Assembly (NCBI GenBank): GCA_014825775.1
Contig: MVAQ01000042.1
Coordinates: 49,384-113,383 of the forward strand
Direction: 5' to 3'
Length of the DNA: 64,000 nt
DNA from: Krasilnikovozyma curviuscula
Lineage: Eukaryota > Basidiomycota > Tremellomycetes > Cystofilobasidiales > Mrakiaceae
Shown piece after piece: positions 1-10,870 of this stretch (positions within the stretch are counted from its first letter, which is position 1; each line of letters starts with the position of its first letter). Below the pieces are notes generated by a model that worked only from the letters and a program-made list of their open reading frames with translations, was not told the origin of the DNA and ran no database searches. A program made the translations under genes and the position numbers.

Positions 1-662
1 TCTTCCCAGGCATCAGATCTGTAGCTTTCCACTGCAACACCTCGCCTTCAGCAGACCTCGTCTTCTCCAAGTCGAACCCTATCTCGCCCGGTTTTCTATA
101 GGGCGGCGACGAAGAGGACGGCAGCGGTTGTTGGGTTGGAGCCGGGAGCCAGGTGAAGCATCTAGCATCTGGGCAGTAGTCGAACAAGAGTTCGCGACAG
201 AGACCTTTGGATAGAGTAAGGTCAAAACTGGGGAGACGACGCGAAAAAGGTACCAGCAGGCACCTCAATGCTTACCACAGGGGGCTATTGGTCTAATGAG
301 GCCAGTCGAAACTATGTAGAGAACTGCTACAACCGATATTATACGAGGTGAAGGTGTGGAGCTGATAAGTGCTGCTCCCACAGCCATGCTTCGCGAAGAA
401 ACAAGTCAGCCACGTCGAACAACGCGCAATTGTCTGGGAAGCAAACGGGGAACAACAACGTCACTTACCCTTCAGCACATATGGACGATCTGCCAGCTGA
501 ACCTTCGACGTGCAAGCCAGTGACGACCTGTCCATTGTCGAGGAGGAACGCCGTCGCTACTTCGTGTCGACCAGGTGAGAAATGTTTCGAAAGGAGCTTC
601 GCTGCGATAGCAAATAGGTTCTTATCTTCGCTACTGAACGATACTGGTGGAGCTGGGGGCAT
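1..662 (-). CDS. Cytidine-deaminase-like protein, 3' end off the window
   Basis: Partial gene entering from the left edge; spliced model complement(<1..204, 276..388, 469..662), start ATG at 660-662. It should deaminate a cytidine-type nucleoside using one zinc. The sequence shows the two zinc-ligand motifs of the tetrameric cytidine deaminase fold in order: Cys-Ala-Glu at the end of exon 1 (about residue 61-63, Glu being the proton shuttle) and Pro-Cys-Gly-Leu-Cys-Arg-Glu spanning the exon 2/3 junction (about residue 101-107). The reading frame is continuous across both junctions, and intron 1 carries a CTGAC branch site before an AAG acceptor. About 170 residues are visible, so little is missing. 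The tail after the PCGLC motif is longer than in compact bacterial enzymes. Family assignment is firm; substrate (cytidine, or a blasticidin-type compound) is not determined. Confidence 0.8.
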
Positions 663-828
663 TGTGAGGCCCGGTTATTTTATTTTTGACGATGATGCTT
701 GTCCAGGGGAATTCTGGATTGACGCCACATAAGCCTGCTTCAAATTCTTTTGGATTTCTCCTGTCGATTTAGAGACAGACAGCCAGTTCGACAGCAGAAC
801 AGCAGAAACTAGCTCAGTTTAGATTACA

Positions 829-3044
829 ATGGCGACCAAGTAAGTGTTCTCTCCAACTCTATCTATACCATCCTTCTTTCAGCTACACACAACTCATCAA
901 AATTTGCTGCTGCATTCACGACTGCCCATCCAGGTTACCCCCGCCAAAGCGAGTGAAGCTCTCAGGTCCAACAGTAGATGCTCCAGTTCCAGTAGTGCCC
1001 AAGGCACCTACCGTGGTTGTTCAGTTCAGGTCAATCGAGGGGCAGTCAATGGGCCCTGCCGTCGCTCTGCCTGCTGATACCGGACGAGAGGGACTTGAAG
1101 GTGTCGTCAATAGTTTGAAAGGTGGAGAGGTAAGTTTAGAATAAGCTTTTGGTTTACTGTTGGTGGTGGAAGCCGTTGGCATTGAATGTGCTTGTGTGTG
1201 AGCACGAACGGGTACTGACACTAATACCTCGTTTTACTCCAGGCTGTCCCATATTCCTTCACCCTCTTGCTCCCATCCCCAATATCACCAGAAGAATCGA
1301 TTAAAATCCCGCTCCCATCTTCTCTTCAGTCCGACATCTTAAACCCATCCCCCGCCGTTCTAGCGCTTCTGAAGGAACAGGGTCTGTCGCAATCTGTCGA
1401 GTGGTCGTCTGAAGACGTCTTCACGATCCTTTGTGAACCTCAAGCGATCTATAAAGTGAGACCTGTGGGGAGATGTGGTGCTACTCTGACGGGTCAGTCC
1501 TTGAAATTCAAAAGTCTTGTAACTTGCAATCCTGCGTTTGCTGACAGTGTCGCAAAACTGTTATTTGTATCTTTGACAAACAACTTTGTGTTTCAGGCCA
1601 TGATTCACCTATCCTCTGCTCTCAAATTAGTCCCGACGGTAAATGGGCTGTGACAGGCTCCGGCGACTCACACGCACGAATCTGGGATCTCGAAACTGAA
1701 CTCCCACATCATACTCTGAAAGGTCACCGTGGGTGGGTGCTTTGCACAGCCTTCTCACCGCTATCCAATATTGTTGCGACGGCCTCGCACGATGGGTCCG
1801 TTAGGCTGTGGGATGTAAAGACGGGTAAACCGATCGGCGGGGCGATGGACGGCCACAAGAAATGGGTTATGGATCTTGCATGGGAACCCCTCCATTCGTG
1901 GGGTAAAGGAGGTGCCAGGATTGCTTCTGCTGGTAAAGATGGTACCGTCAGGGTGTGGAACGTCGGTACGAGGAGGGTCGAGTTCGTGCTGGGTGGCCAT
2001 ACGGCGTGCGTACACGTCGTTAGATGGGGTGGAGAAGGATTGATATACACTGGGAGTGCGGATAGGAGTGTCAGGATATGGGATGGAAAAGATGTGAGCT
2101 GTTCTTTACCCTTTAGAAACTCTGATGTGACTCAGCAACTGACATTTTCTCTCGCCGTTGTTTCTGATCCTCAGGGCAAACTAGTCAGAGTTTTGAATGA
2201 CCACGCTCATTGGGTAACAACAATGGCGCTCTCGACAGACCATGTCTTGCGTGCTGGACCTTACGACCAGACAGGAAAGCCGCCTAAAGATGAAGAAGAC
2301 GGTCAGTTCAGCCATTGCCTTAGTTCAAAACCCTACCACTGACACATTTTTTGCGCTTTCTCTTACATTACCTGTATTTTTGTTATTCCACAGCCAAGAA
2401 GAAAGCCCTTGAATTCTACCGTGCCCACACAGCGCTGAAACCAGAGCTGCTCATCACCGGTTCAGACGACCATACGCTGTACCTCTGGCCCTCCCAAAAC
2501 TCCTCTCCTTCGCCGAAGAAACCCATTTCTCGCCTAACGGGCCATCAGAAACCCATCTCACACGTCTCGTTTTCTCCTGATGCAAGGTACATCGCCTCTG
2601 CTGGGCTTGAGGGAAGTGTCAAAATCTGGGACGGGTCGGCGGGCAAGTTTGTCGGCGGGCTGCGGGGCCACGTCGCGAGTGTGTACAGGATCGCTTGGAG
2701 TAGAGATTCGAGGATGGTCATCTCGGCGAGTAAAGATTCCACATTAAAAGTCAGTCACTCCTCCCCTTGTTCTGCGTGTTCGGTGGATCCTGACGCGGTT
2801 TTCCTACCTTTCTTGTCTGCATTGTCCTGTGGGACAGATCTGGGATCTCAAGACTTACAAGATCAAAGTTGATCTTCCTGGTCATACTGACGAGGTGTAT
2901 TGCGTTGACTGGGTGGCTGATAAAGTCATCAGCGGTGGAAGAGACAAGACAGTGAAAATGTAAGTTGCCATTTTGCGAGTTTTCTGTCAAGACATTTCAC
3001 CGATTGATTTTTTCTTGTTCGTTTTTCTCAGCTGGAAGCACTAG
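829..3044 (+). CDS. RSA4: Notchless/Rsa4-type WD40 ribosome-assembly protein
   Basis: Eight exons: 829..839, 934..1129, 1243..1492, 1597..2093, 2175..2301, 2394..2749, 2838..2959, 3032..3044; 523 aa. Rsa4/NLE binds the pre-60S particle in the nucleolus and is the substrate of the AAA-ATPase Rea1/Midasin, whose pull drives release of assembly factors. An N-terminal NLE domain (about residues 20-130) ends in the characteristic YKVRPVGRCGATLTGH segment. Then come about eight WD40 repeats with repeated GH...W/D endings (for example KGHRGWV, GHKKWVMDL, GHTACV, GHQKPISHV, GHVASVYRI, GHTDEVYC) to a C-terminal IWKH. Length matches the family (485-525 aa). The first coding exon is only 11 nt (M-A-T-K). 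It converges tail-to-tail with the aldo/keto reductase gene, whose stop lies about 150 bp away. Confidence 0.93.
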
Positions 3045-3190
3045 ATTTCCGTGGTGGTCTTTGTTTCATTTTGACTTTTGTATACACAACTCGATGTTTT
3101 CATATACCCCTTCACTGGCCTCTTCTGACGTTGTTCTCGCGTACCACGAAGTCAAAGAGAAGGTGCCAAAGAGAAGTTAAATGTCATTCA

Positions 3191-4727
3191 TTAATGTCCA
3201 ACCTGCGACAAAGCATTTTCGCCGTATCTATACACGCGGAACGCAAGAAGTCAGGATCACCAGCTTTTTCGCTTTTTCGTCCCATACAATGATCAAGAAC
3301 TTACCTAGCACCTTCAGGCTTAGCATCCTCAATCAACTTCCTGATAGCCTTCAGCTCCATCTCATCTAGATTGACACTCGTAGCTCCGAAGTTTTCAACG
3401 AGCCTCTCCACTTGCTTTGTACCAGGAATTGGGATCGCTTTTTGGGCGATAACCCATGCCAGAGCCAACTGGCCAGGGGAACATCCCTTCTTCTCGGCCA
3501 GCTTGGTAAACTCGCGCACGATTTCGAGATTCTTGTCGAGCAGCGCCTCGCTGAACCTTGGGATCGTCTTCCTGATATCGTTTTCTGCGAAATCAGCCAC
3601 AGATTGAAACTTCCCAGTGAGGATACCTTTGCCCAATGGAGAATAGGCAACGATGGCAACTCCGAACTCGCGGGCGGTGTCGATGAGGCCGTTTTGCTCG
3701 TGGTCCGTGAACCTGAGAAAATGGAAACAGGTAGTGAATCAATCGCGCTGGTCAAGAAACTCAGTATGGAGTAGGTCAGGCGCACCATGGAGAATATTCA
3801 ATTTGAATACAATCAATCTTGGCAACTGTATCAGTTCACCCAAGTATGAACGCGATTGAGAGCACAGCCAGCGTCAGATTTGACTATAAGAACCGGGACA
3901 CAAACAAACGTTCCCATCACTTACTACCACATGCCTTTCTCAACGTGGCGGCTGAACACTCGGACAAACCAATGTATTTTGTCTTGCCAGCTTTTTTCAA
4001 CCCGTCTAGTGCAGTGATGGACTCGTTCAAGTCTCTTCCAGGCTCGATTCGGTGCAAATAGTACAGATCTGGGGTCGTTCCAAGGCGCTTGATAGTTCCT
4101 TCAATGTACTCGGTGATGTGAGCAGCGGCGTTGGTGACTCCTTTAACTTCTTTCTTCTCGAAATCAATCTTGTTGTCCGAAGTTGATCAGTGAGAAGAGT
4201 GGGCGAAGTGGAGGCTTGAGGCTGAGATGGGAAGAAGAACTTACTTCAAAACCGCACTTGGACGCGATGAAGATCTTCTCTCTGACCCCGGGGTTCTCAG
4301 AGAAGAATTTGCCGATCAGCGTCTCGTTATGGCCTGTAGCATGGTGATAGAGGGGCCAAAGGTGAGTACGAGTTGAAGCAGCGGCAAAGGCCAAACTCTC
4401 TGGAGCAAGACTTACCCATTCCGTAAATGACTTCAGAAATTGAATCGAAGGAGGGTCAGATATCTGTAGTTATTATACGAAATCAGAGAGGAACTTCATA
4501 CCAGCCGAATCCCAGAAAGTACAGCCGAGATCGACAGCCTTCTGAAGCGTCTGAAGAGATTCCTCCTCCTTTGCTGGACCATACGACATGGAAAAGCCCA
4601 TCGCCTATCAGAGATGTAAAAGAAGCATTATCAGTAAATCAGAGAGAGAGAAGAAAACGGGACATCTTACACCAAAGCCAGGCGCGGGGACGGAAATGTC
4701 AGCAAATGGAAGTGTTTTGATGCTCAT
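3191..4727 (-). CDS. Aldo/keto reductase
   Basis: Eight exons: complement(3191..3227, 3305..3712, 3786..3825, 3925..4168, 4245..4333, 4416..4430, 4502..4604, 4671..4727); 330 aa, the normal AKR size. Predicted NADPH-dependent cytosolic reductase of aldehydes/ketones. The catalytic tetrad is visible: Asp in FWDSA, Tyr in VIYG, Lys in IASKCG, His in YYLHRIEP. The cofactor region is also present ([12 protein letters not shown]), as is the family's IEYSPW motif. The N-terminus reads [12 protein letters not shown], typical of the AKR13 / plant-type AKR group. A 15-nt exon (4416..4430) supplies the catalytic Tyr and cannot be omitted without breaking the motif. The first in-frame stop at 3301-3303 lies inside a strong GTAAGT donor; splicing it to 3227 gives the usual GARY C-terminal motif, so the longer model is preferred. 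Substrate unknown. Confidence 0.9.
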
Positions 4728-5761
4728 CTTAGCGGTCGTATTGAATAATCTTCGAAGAGAAAAAGAGGACACTTTGGAGAGCCAAAAGGAATGATTGGAG
4801 CTTTGGGCGCAGGAAGAAAGCGATCTGCCTGCCTCCTCTTCCTCTTATATTTCACCTCCGCCACCCTCCACCTGTCGACCGACGTGGTTCGACCCCGTTC
4901 AATGGAGGTGAAAGGCGCGTCGTTCGTGTCAAAAGAATCTCCGGAATTTGTACGAGAGATCACACAGCGAAAGGATTCAGAAATTGAATTGTCTGGAGGA
5001 ATTGAATTGGCAGCAATCCTTTTATTTTGCGCGTATTTTTTTCATAACGTAGTTCTTTTCTCTTCTATCGAAAGTTCTACCTGAATATCAATCTGCAGAC
5101 TGAAATTACAAGAGAACAGACGACTAGAACCACCTTGAGAATGAGATTGCCATGCGCACAGACCGTGATGCGCTCTGCCAATAAAACTGTGGAAAAAATT
5201 CGCACCAAGTTGTCTTCTCTCCATAACGCAATTATTCACCCTTCTTCTAAAAAGGTGAGTTCCATAACTTCTGATACCCAAAGTCATGAATCTGTAATGA
5301 GAACTGACACTGTCTGTTGCTTTTCCTCCCACCGAAAACTTTGGTTTGTGCTGCAGCACCGACGCAATTAGATCTTCCTTTTCGTAAGGATGGGATCGAT
5401 GAATGCAACACGGCCGTAATGGAAGGGGAGACCAAACATTCCTTCTCGACAGTCATGGGTGGCAGGGTAAGAATCATATAATATCACACCTTAGAATCTG
5501 CCAATGTCTTTCGTACATTCCCCAAAAAAGCTTCTCTGCCTTTTTGGCTCTATTCCGTCTCTTTCACTCTGTTGTTCTTTCCCAAATCTCTCTGTGTTAT
5601 TCATCATTCCTTGAAATAAGACCTGTTGTTCAACCGCAAGTTCTACTGTTGCTTGGTGGTCCCTTGGTGCCACTGCTCGAAAACGCAGCGGACCAGTTGC
5701 AAGTCGCTGCCTCTCGACTGTGAAACCAGACCTTTTCGTATCATTCAAAGTTCTTTCCAAA
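4728..5761. other. Divergent intergenic region, AKR / LSM1
   Basis: About 1.0 kb between the starts of the minus-strand aldo/keto reductase and plus-strand LSM1. It must hold both promoters. Several small open frames exist (for example 4791-5084 plus), but none shows a recognisable domain. A GTGAGT donor near 5254 and a TGCAG acceptor near 5356 could belong to a spliced LSM1 leader or a very small gene; I cannot decide which. Confidence 0.4.
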
Positions 5762-6727
5762 ATGGACTCGCTGATACCTTTCACGACGTCAGGGTCATTG
5801 ATGGACTGTGTCGACAGTCAGTCTCTTCTCCCCTGTTTGCCTTCAGAAGAGAACCGCAGGCGTGAACTGACCTTTCTGAATCGTGACGGGACAACAGAGA
5901 AGATGCTTGTCGTTTTGAGGGATGGGAGGAAAGTCATTGGAGTCCTCAGGTCGTATGATCAGTTCGGTGAGCCATTCGTTTTGAATCGCAGAGGGAAACT
6001 GGACGGTTAAGTTGCAGGCAGGCGGGATGTCGATGCTTGAGAAGCGAAAAGGCTAGGACTGTTCGACAGCGTGGACCTGGTGGATGTCGGGAAATGACTT
6101 TGTGTAGCAATCAGGAGCTCGTTTCACGGTAGAGGGTTGGACGAAAGCCCAGAGAAACCAGCCGTGTGGAATCATCGCCTTCTCACCTTACTAGTCCTTT
6201 TCTTTCCGTTTTCTCCCTGAGGAATCACCATAGAAACTGACAGCCTTTATCTTTCCTATGAATATGGTATCGTATCAGCAAACCTTGTCCTCTCCGGCGC
6301 TATCGAACGAATCCACCATCCACCGTCGACAACGTACGCCGACATACCACGAGGAGTTTACCTGATACGAGGCGAGAACGTCGTGTTGATGGGAGAAATC
6401 GTAAGCTCTTTTCGCCTTCCTCACGGTCTTGTGTGTTCCTGTATTGACGGGTTCATTTGACTTTGCGTTTCGAAACTAGGACTTGGAGCTTGAGGACGAA
6501 CCTCCAGTGCCCATGAGACCTGATAACATCGTCACGGTCGCTCAACTACACCGAGAATCAGAAGTAGGTTCCTCCTTAATCACTCGGCCTTTGTCTTGTC
6601 CGTGCTGTCGCTGATAGTGACTTGAATTGAACAACAGGCAATGAAGGAGAAGCTCAACGCGGTCAAGAACAAGATATTACACGAACGAGGGTTCTCGACA
6701 GATGTCCAGGAAGGAGACAACTACTAG
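5762..6727 (+). CDS. LSM1: Sm-like protein Lsm1
   Basis: Five exons: 5762..5816, 5898..5966, 6279..6400, 6480..6563, 6638..6727; 139 aa. Lsm1 is the specificity subunit of the cytoplasmic Lsm1-7 ring, which with Pat1 binds the 3' end of oligoadenylated mRNA and promotes decapping in P-bodies. The N-terminus IPFTTSGSLMDCVDKK and the Sm1 motif LVVLRDGRKVIGVLRSYDQF lead into NLVL and the Sm2 motif IRGENVVLMGEID; each motif is diagnostic. The first junction joins GTC GAC A to AG AAG ATG (VDKKM), which fixes the splice sites. The C-terminal extension after the Sm fold (about 50 aa, charged) is normal for Lsm1. The second intron (5967..6278, 312 nt) is three to five times longer than its neighbours. 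The start was chosen because the frame begins directly with the conserved N-terminal segment. Confidence 0.93.
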
Positions 6728-7082
6728 ATCCTGGAGTTGGAAGAAGCGGGGTTATCGGTTTGGGGAGTGAGACTAAGATAGTCCATCATGGTATTTGAGG
6801 ATGAGGAGGAGGTCGTTTCTGCGTCGAGTCAAATTGTGTAGATGCAGAAATAGAGGGGAATTGTTAAGTGGGACTAGAAGAAAGAGGGGAAGACAAGGCT
6901 GTTATTACTTACGCCTGGAGAAACAGACTTGTTATATCAATGTCTGGAAACCGCGATCTTGTTCCTTTTAGGACTGATTCAAGTATACTAGTGATGTGTA
7001 TTTCAATATGGAAATGTTTGAGAAATTTTGCAACACAGAAGCGAAGCCAAATTCATTCGTGTAATCACACTACACACTTTTT
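6728..7082. other. Convergent 3' region between LSM1 and SPP1-like gene
   Basis: 355 bp holding the 3' ends of two convergent genes. No coding evidence seen. Confidence 0.5.
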
Positions 7083-10000
7083 CTACTCTTTGTCGTCTCC
7101 AGCATGATTGCCACTCTTCTCAACTTCTTCGACCAGATCTTCCTTCTTGTTCTCAGACTCATTCTCATTGAGCTCTGGAGTAGACATCTCAACGTCCTCC
7201 TCTTTCTTTCCGGCATTGTTTCCACTTCCCTCAGCTCCCTGCTCAGAGATCTCACCCTCCGTCATCACAGGGTCCTTTGGAGGATCAACCTTAACCACAG
7301 GCACACTTTGCTCCTCTTCACTTTCTTCAGAAGTCTTGTGGGGGTTGAAGTAACTTAAAGGTTGTATTTGTTTTGTCTCTGAAATGCGTGCTTCGAGGTC
7401 CTCAACTTGAGTCTTGAGACGAACGAGCTGTCCCATCTTTTCGACAACAGAGAGATTTGGAGAATTAGTCTTAATAGAGAACAGGCTTTGGAGGATTAAC
7501 AGAGGATGTACCTTGAGCTTGTACTCTGTCTCGAGATCAAGAGGTCTGACTTTCTGCCAACTGGGAAAAGGCAAGAAGAGCTTGTCAGTAGAAATTCTAA
7601 CGAGTGAGCGACATTATTCTCACTTACTTGCTATGCCTATCGCACTTCTTCCTACCCAGTCCACAGAACGTGTCAGCGTCCGCAGAAGCCTCCAGGGCGG
7701 CAATTTGAGCAACCGGTGCATTGCCCGCACTCGCCCCATCCTTGAAAATGACACCTGGGTCCGACCGCAACCAAGCGTCCCACTCCTCGTCATCCATTGT
7801 CAACCTACGGTCATACCCACACACTTTATCGTCCTTAGCAGCCACTTTTTTCTTCTTTGGAGCAGCATCGCTGTCATCTTCTCCATCCAGCGCATCAGCT
7901 GGCGGCAGAATCGGAGGGAGAGCTTCACCTCTATCGATGGCGACGTAGACTAGTTGAAGTCTCAAATCCAAAGATTCTACACGAGACTTCGTGAGCGTCT
8001 GTCGTTCTTTGACTTCGTTCAGCTCTTCCTGGAGTAAGCGTAAGACCGCGTCTTCGGGAGTTCTATTCGAGAGCTTGTCTGGGAAGTGGGGGTTTACGAT
8101 AGAAATCCCCCGAAGAGTTCGGACTTTGAACGCGGTGAGGTGGTGGATCCGGATGGGGAGCTCATTCTGCTCGCGTAACCGTGCTTCGGCGAACTTGATA
8201 CCACACTCATCTCCACAAAACCTGAGGTAATAGATACGAGATGTCAGGAAGAGGGAGTAAAATGGATGAAAAACGAGAGTAGTCACTTCGAGAACGGCAT
8301 CTTGGCACCGTGGAAGCAGTTTGGCCCTTTGCATCTGATCTTGTATGTCGTACGATCAGGCATGACTGGATTTCAAGAGACCATAAGCTTTGACTCCAGA
8401 TACAAAACAAACGACAATAGCACTGACCAAGCATACACTCAGGACAGACGAACACGTCTATTAGATCAATATCCGAGTCCTTCATTTTACAGCAGGAAGG
8501 ATGGTACCAACTGGTACACTTATCACAACAGATCATAGGCCTGTCATCTTCGTACTTCATATTACACAGACAGTATACGGGACCATCGTCGTCTTCTTCA
8601 AGCTCTGGAGCGGGCGATTGTGAAACAAACGAAGTTGGGGTAGAGACGCCAGTTTTCTGGAAATTGTCCAAAAAAACTGTTCAGTCACTACGTACAAACC
8701 AGAAGTTAAAGGATGGTGTATTACCTTCTTTGATGACTGTTTCTTCTTTGGCTTAGTGTCCTTGGTGGGAGCAGGACTACCGCTTGGGGTGGAGCTTCCG
8801 GTCTGAATATCAAAAGAGTGCCGAAGATGAAGTTATTAGAGAGCAAGTTAATCTATAAAAAAACACATGCGGAAGTTCGCTTACCTTCGTGACTTTCTTT
8901 GTTAGTGCTTTAGCTTTTGGACCATTGGGCCCAGCTTTTCCGCTAGGATTGTTGCTGGTCTTTTTCTTCTTCGCCGGAAGTTGAGATGAAGCGATGGCCC
9001 CCGCCCGATCAGTAGCTTGTTGCTGAGCTGACGGAACTGGAGATCCACTGAAGATACTCGTGCCAGCGTTACTTCCTTCACCGCCAGAAGCCAAAACAGC
9101 ATCTTCCATCACAATTGATATGAGATCTTTGGATGCTTTGGGTTTCGGCACTGACTCCATCGGTCTTGCGACAGGTCCTGTTTCTTTCTTTTCCTTCTTT
9201 GGCTTCTGAGTCTTCTTCACCTTTGAATCCGGAGCTGAAGTCACTTCGGCAGAATCTCCATTGGATGATGGTGGTGCAGCTGAAGGTGATGTGAATGAAA
9301 GCGCGATGGTCGGCGACAAGAAACATGAAAGAACGACAATCAGGACTCGATATTTTTTTTAAAAAAAGGTAGAATGACTGACTCTGGGGCTCATTTGACT
9401 GGTGAGACAACGGCAGACTACTCAGCTGTAGAGTCTGTTGATACTGCTGCATTGTTGTCGTGGATTCTTCTTGCGGTGCGTTTGATTGTTCACTGAGTTG
9501 ACTATCTGCTGCATTATATGTGTCAGGAAGTGCTTGACGTTGTCCAGCTCGTTGAGATGTGGCTTGTTGATGTTCGAGATTAGATGTGGAAGGTAACTGG
9601 GATCTTGGATGGGAATCGTGTCTAGCTTGGGGCTGTTGTTGGAGGTCTAAATGGTCGTGATCTGAAAAGGATGATGATGAGGCTCCTACTTGGGATTGTG
9701 GGATGGATTGTTCTGATTGTAGGCCACCTACGCGATCATAAGCCAGGTTAGTAATCAGCTTGAAGTGGAGTGAACGACAGGAAATAGTCGAACCAATAGA
9801 GCTCTCATGTCCAAGTGGGGAATGAGATTGTAGCAATGATGGGGCAGGTGCAACGTTTTGCTTTTGAGTTTCTGCAGAAGGCCTCCTCACAGTCTGCTCA
9901 AGCGACGGGTTCAGCAGCGAAGTCAGGTGTCCTACACTACCTCCGCTACTAATTTCTTCTCTTTCCTGAGTATCACTCGGTTGTTGGTTGTGGACAGACA

Positions 10001-10409
10001 CGTCTCCTGCTGCTGGACTTGAAGCTGAGACTCGCGCCGTGGTGGATAAGACTGCCTCTTGGTCAACTTTTGCCTTCTTGTCGGCTACAGCGGTAGCATT
10101 CCAATCCTCACTATGTGCAACTGATTCGTATAGAGCTGCTGCGGGTGAACTTGGAGTGGGGTTCGAGATAATACTTCCACCAGAGCCGTCCAAGCCAACG
10201 ACGAAGGTATCATGCTTTGTTGGAGATGGAAGACTGGATCTTTTGCGTTTTCTTGGGGCTACGGAGGCTGCATCTACCATGTCTGTATTTGCAGCCAGCT
10301 CTGGCGCTTCAATGACCATTGTCAAAGGGGAATACGGCTCGAGTGCTGCTGCTGACTGAGGAGGGGGAGTCACACTTTTCTGGGGTGAGAGCATCTTGGA
10401 CAAATTCAT
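7083..10409 (-). CDS. SPP1: PHD-finger COMPASS subunit, Spp1/CFP1 (CXXC1) type
   Basis: Nine exons: complement(7083..7436, 7512..7560, 7628..8221, 8287..8365, 8428..8656, 8725..8802, 8885..9279, 9383..9727, 9794..10409); 912 aa. Spp1/CFP1 is the chromatin-reading subunit of the Set1 H3K4 methyltransferase complex. A PHD finger (about residues 500-550) shows all eight ligands: YCLC, CCDKC, WYH, CC, then CPEC. It is followed by a CpG-binding-protein C-terminal (zf-CpG_bind_C) region: IRCKGPNCFHGAKM, FCGDECGIKFAEARL, and finally CGLGRKKCDRHSNWQKV. The acidic C-terminus and coiled coil (VRLKTQVEDLEARI) fit the family. The first about 480 residues are low complexity (Ser/Pro/Gln/Lys-rich) with no domain I recognise, making this much longer than yeast Spp1 (353 aa). 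No CXXC DNA-binding finger is seen before the PHD. Phase is consistent at all eight junctions. Confidence 0.88.
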
Positions 10410-10870
10410 CCTCGCATCTACCGCTTCTGGGATTTCTTGGGGTCGTCTCTTCTAGCTGCGTTGGAAGAGGCTGAGGACGAGGTAGTTGGTTGCTCACTTC
10501 GTGCGTGTCGACAAAACGCGTCTGAGTAAAGGTTATTATTTTTTGCGATGTTCATCGAGTTCTCCCAGCAGAAGAGCAAAGAGTGGAACAACGGGTCATT
10601 TTTGAAGCTCTTCTGAGAAGCAGTTCAAAATGTCATTCAATGGCTATTGCGACGCACCGCCCGCCGTTCGATGTTTCTTTTTTGAAATCCAGCTTAGTAT
10701 ATAACCAAATGAGTTTATGCGGGTGACATTATAAATGGGACTATCCAATAAAATGCTAATGACTATCAAAAACAACACGATTAAACTTACATAGACGATG
10801 CGGTCCTCCAGCGAATCCTGTCCGAAACAGCTATTTTCGCTTTCTTCCCTGCCGTCAAGAGACTCTTCTT
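10410..10870. other. Intergenic, upstream of SPP1-like gene
   Basis: 461 bp between the SPP1-like start and the stop of the next minus-strand gene. It holds the SPP1 promoter and the 3' region of the GNAT-fusion gene. A short open frame on the minus strand overlaps the SPP1 start (10309-10497) in another frame. Nothing else is recognised. Confidence 0.4.
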
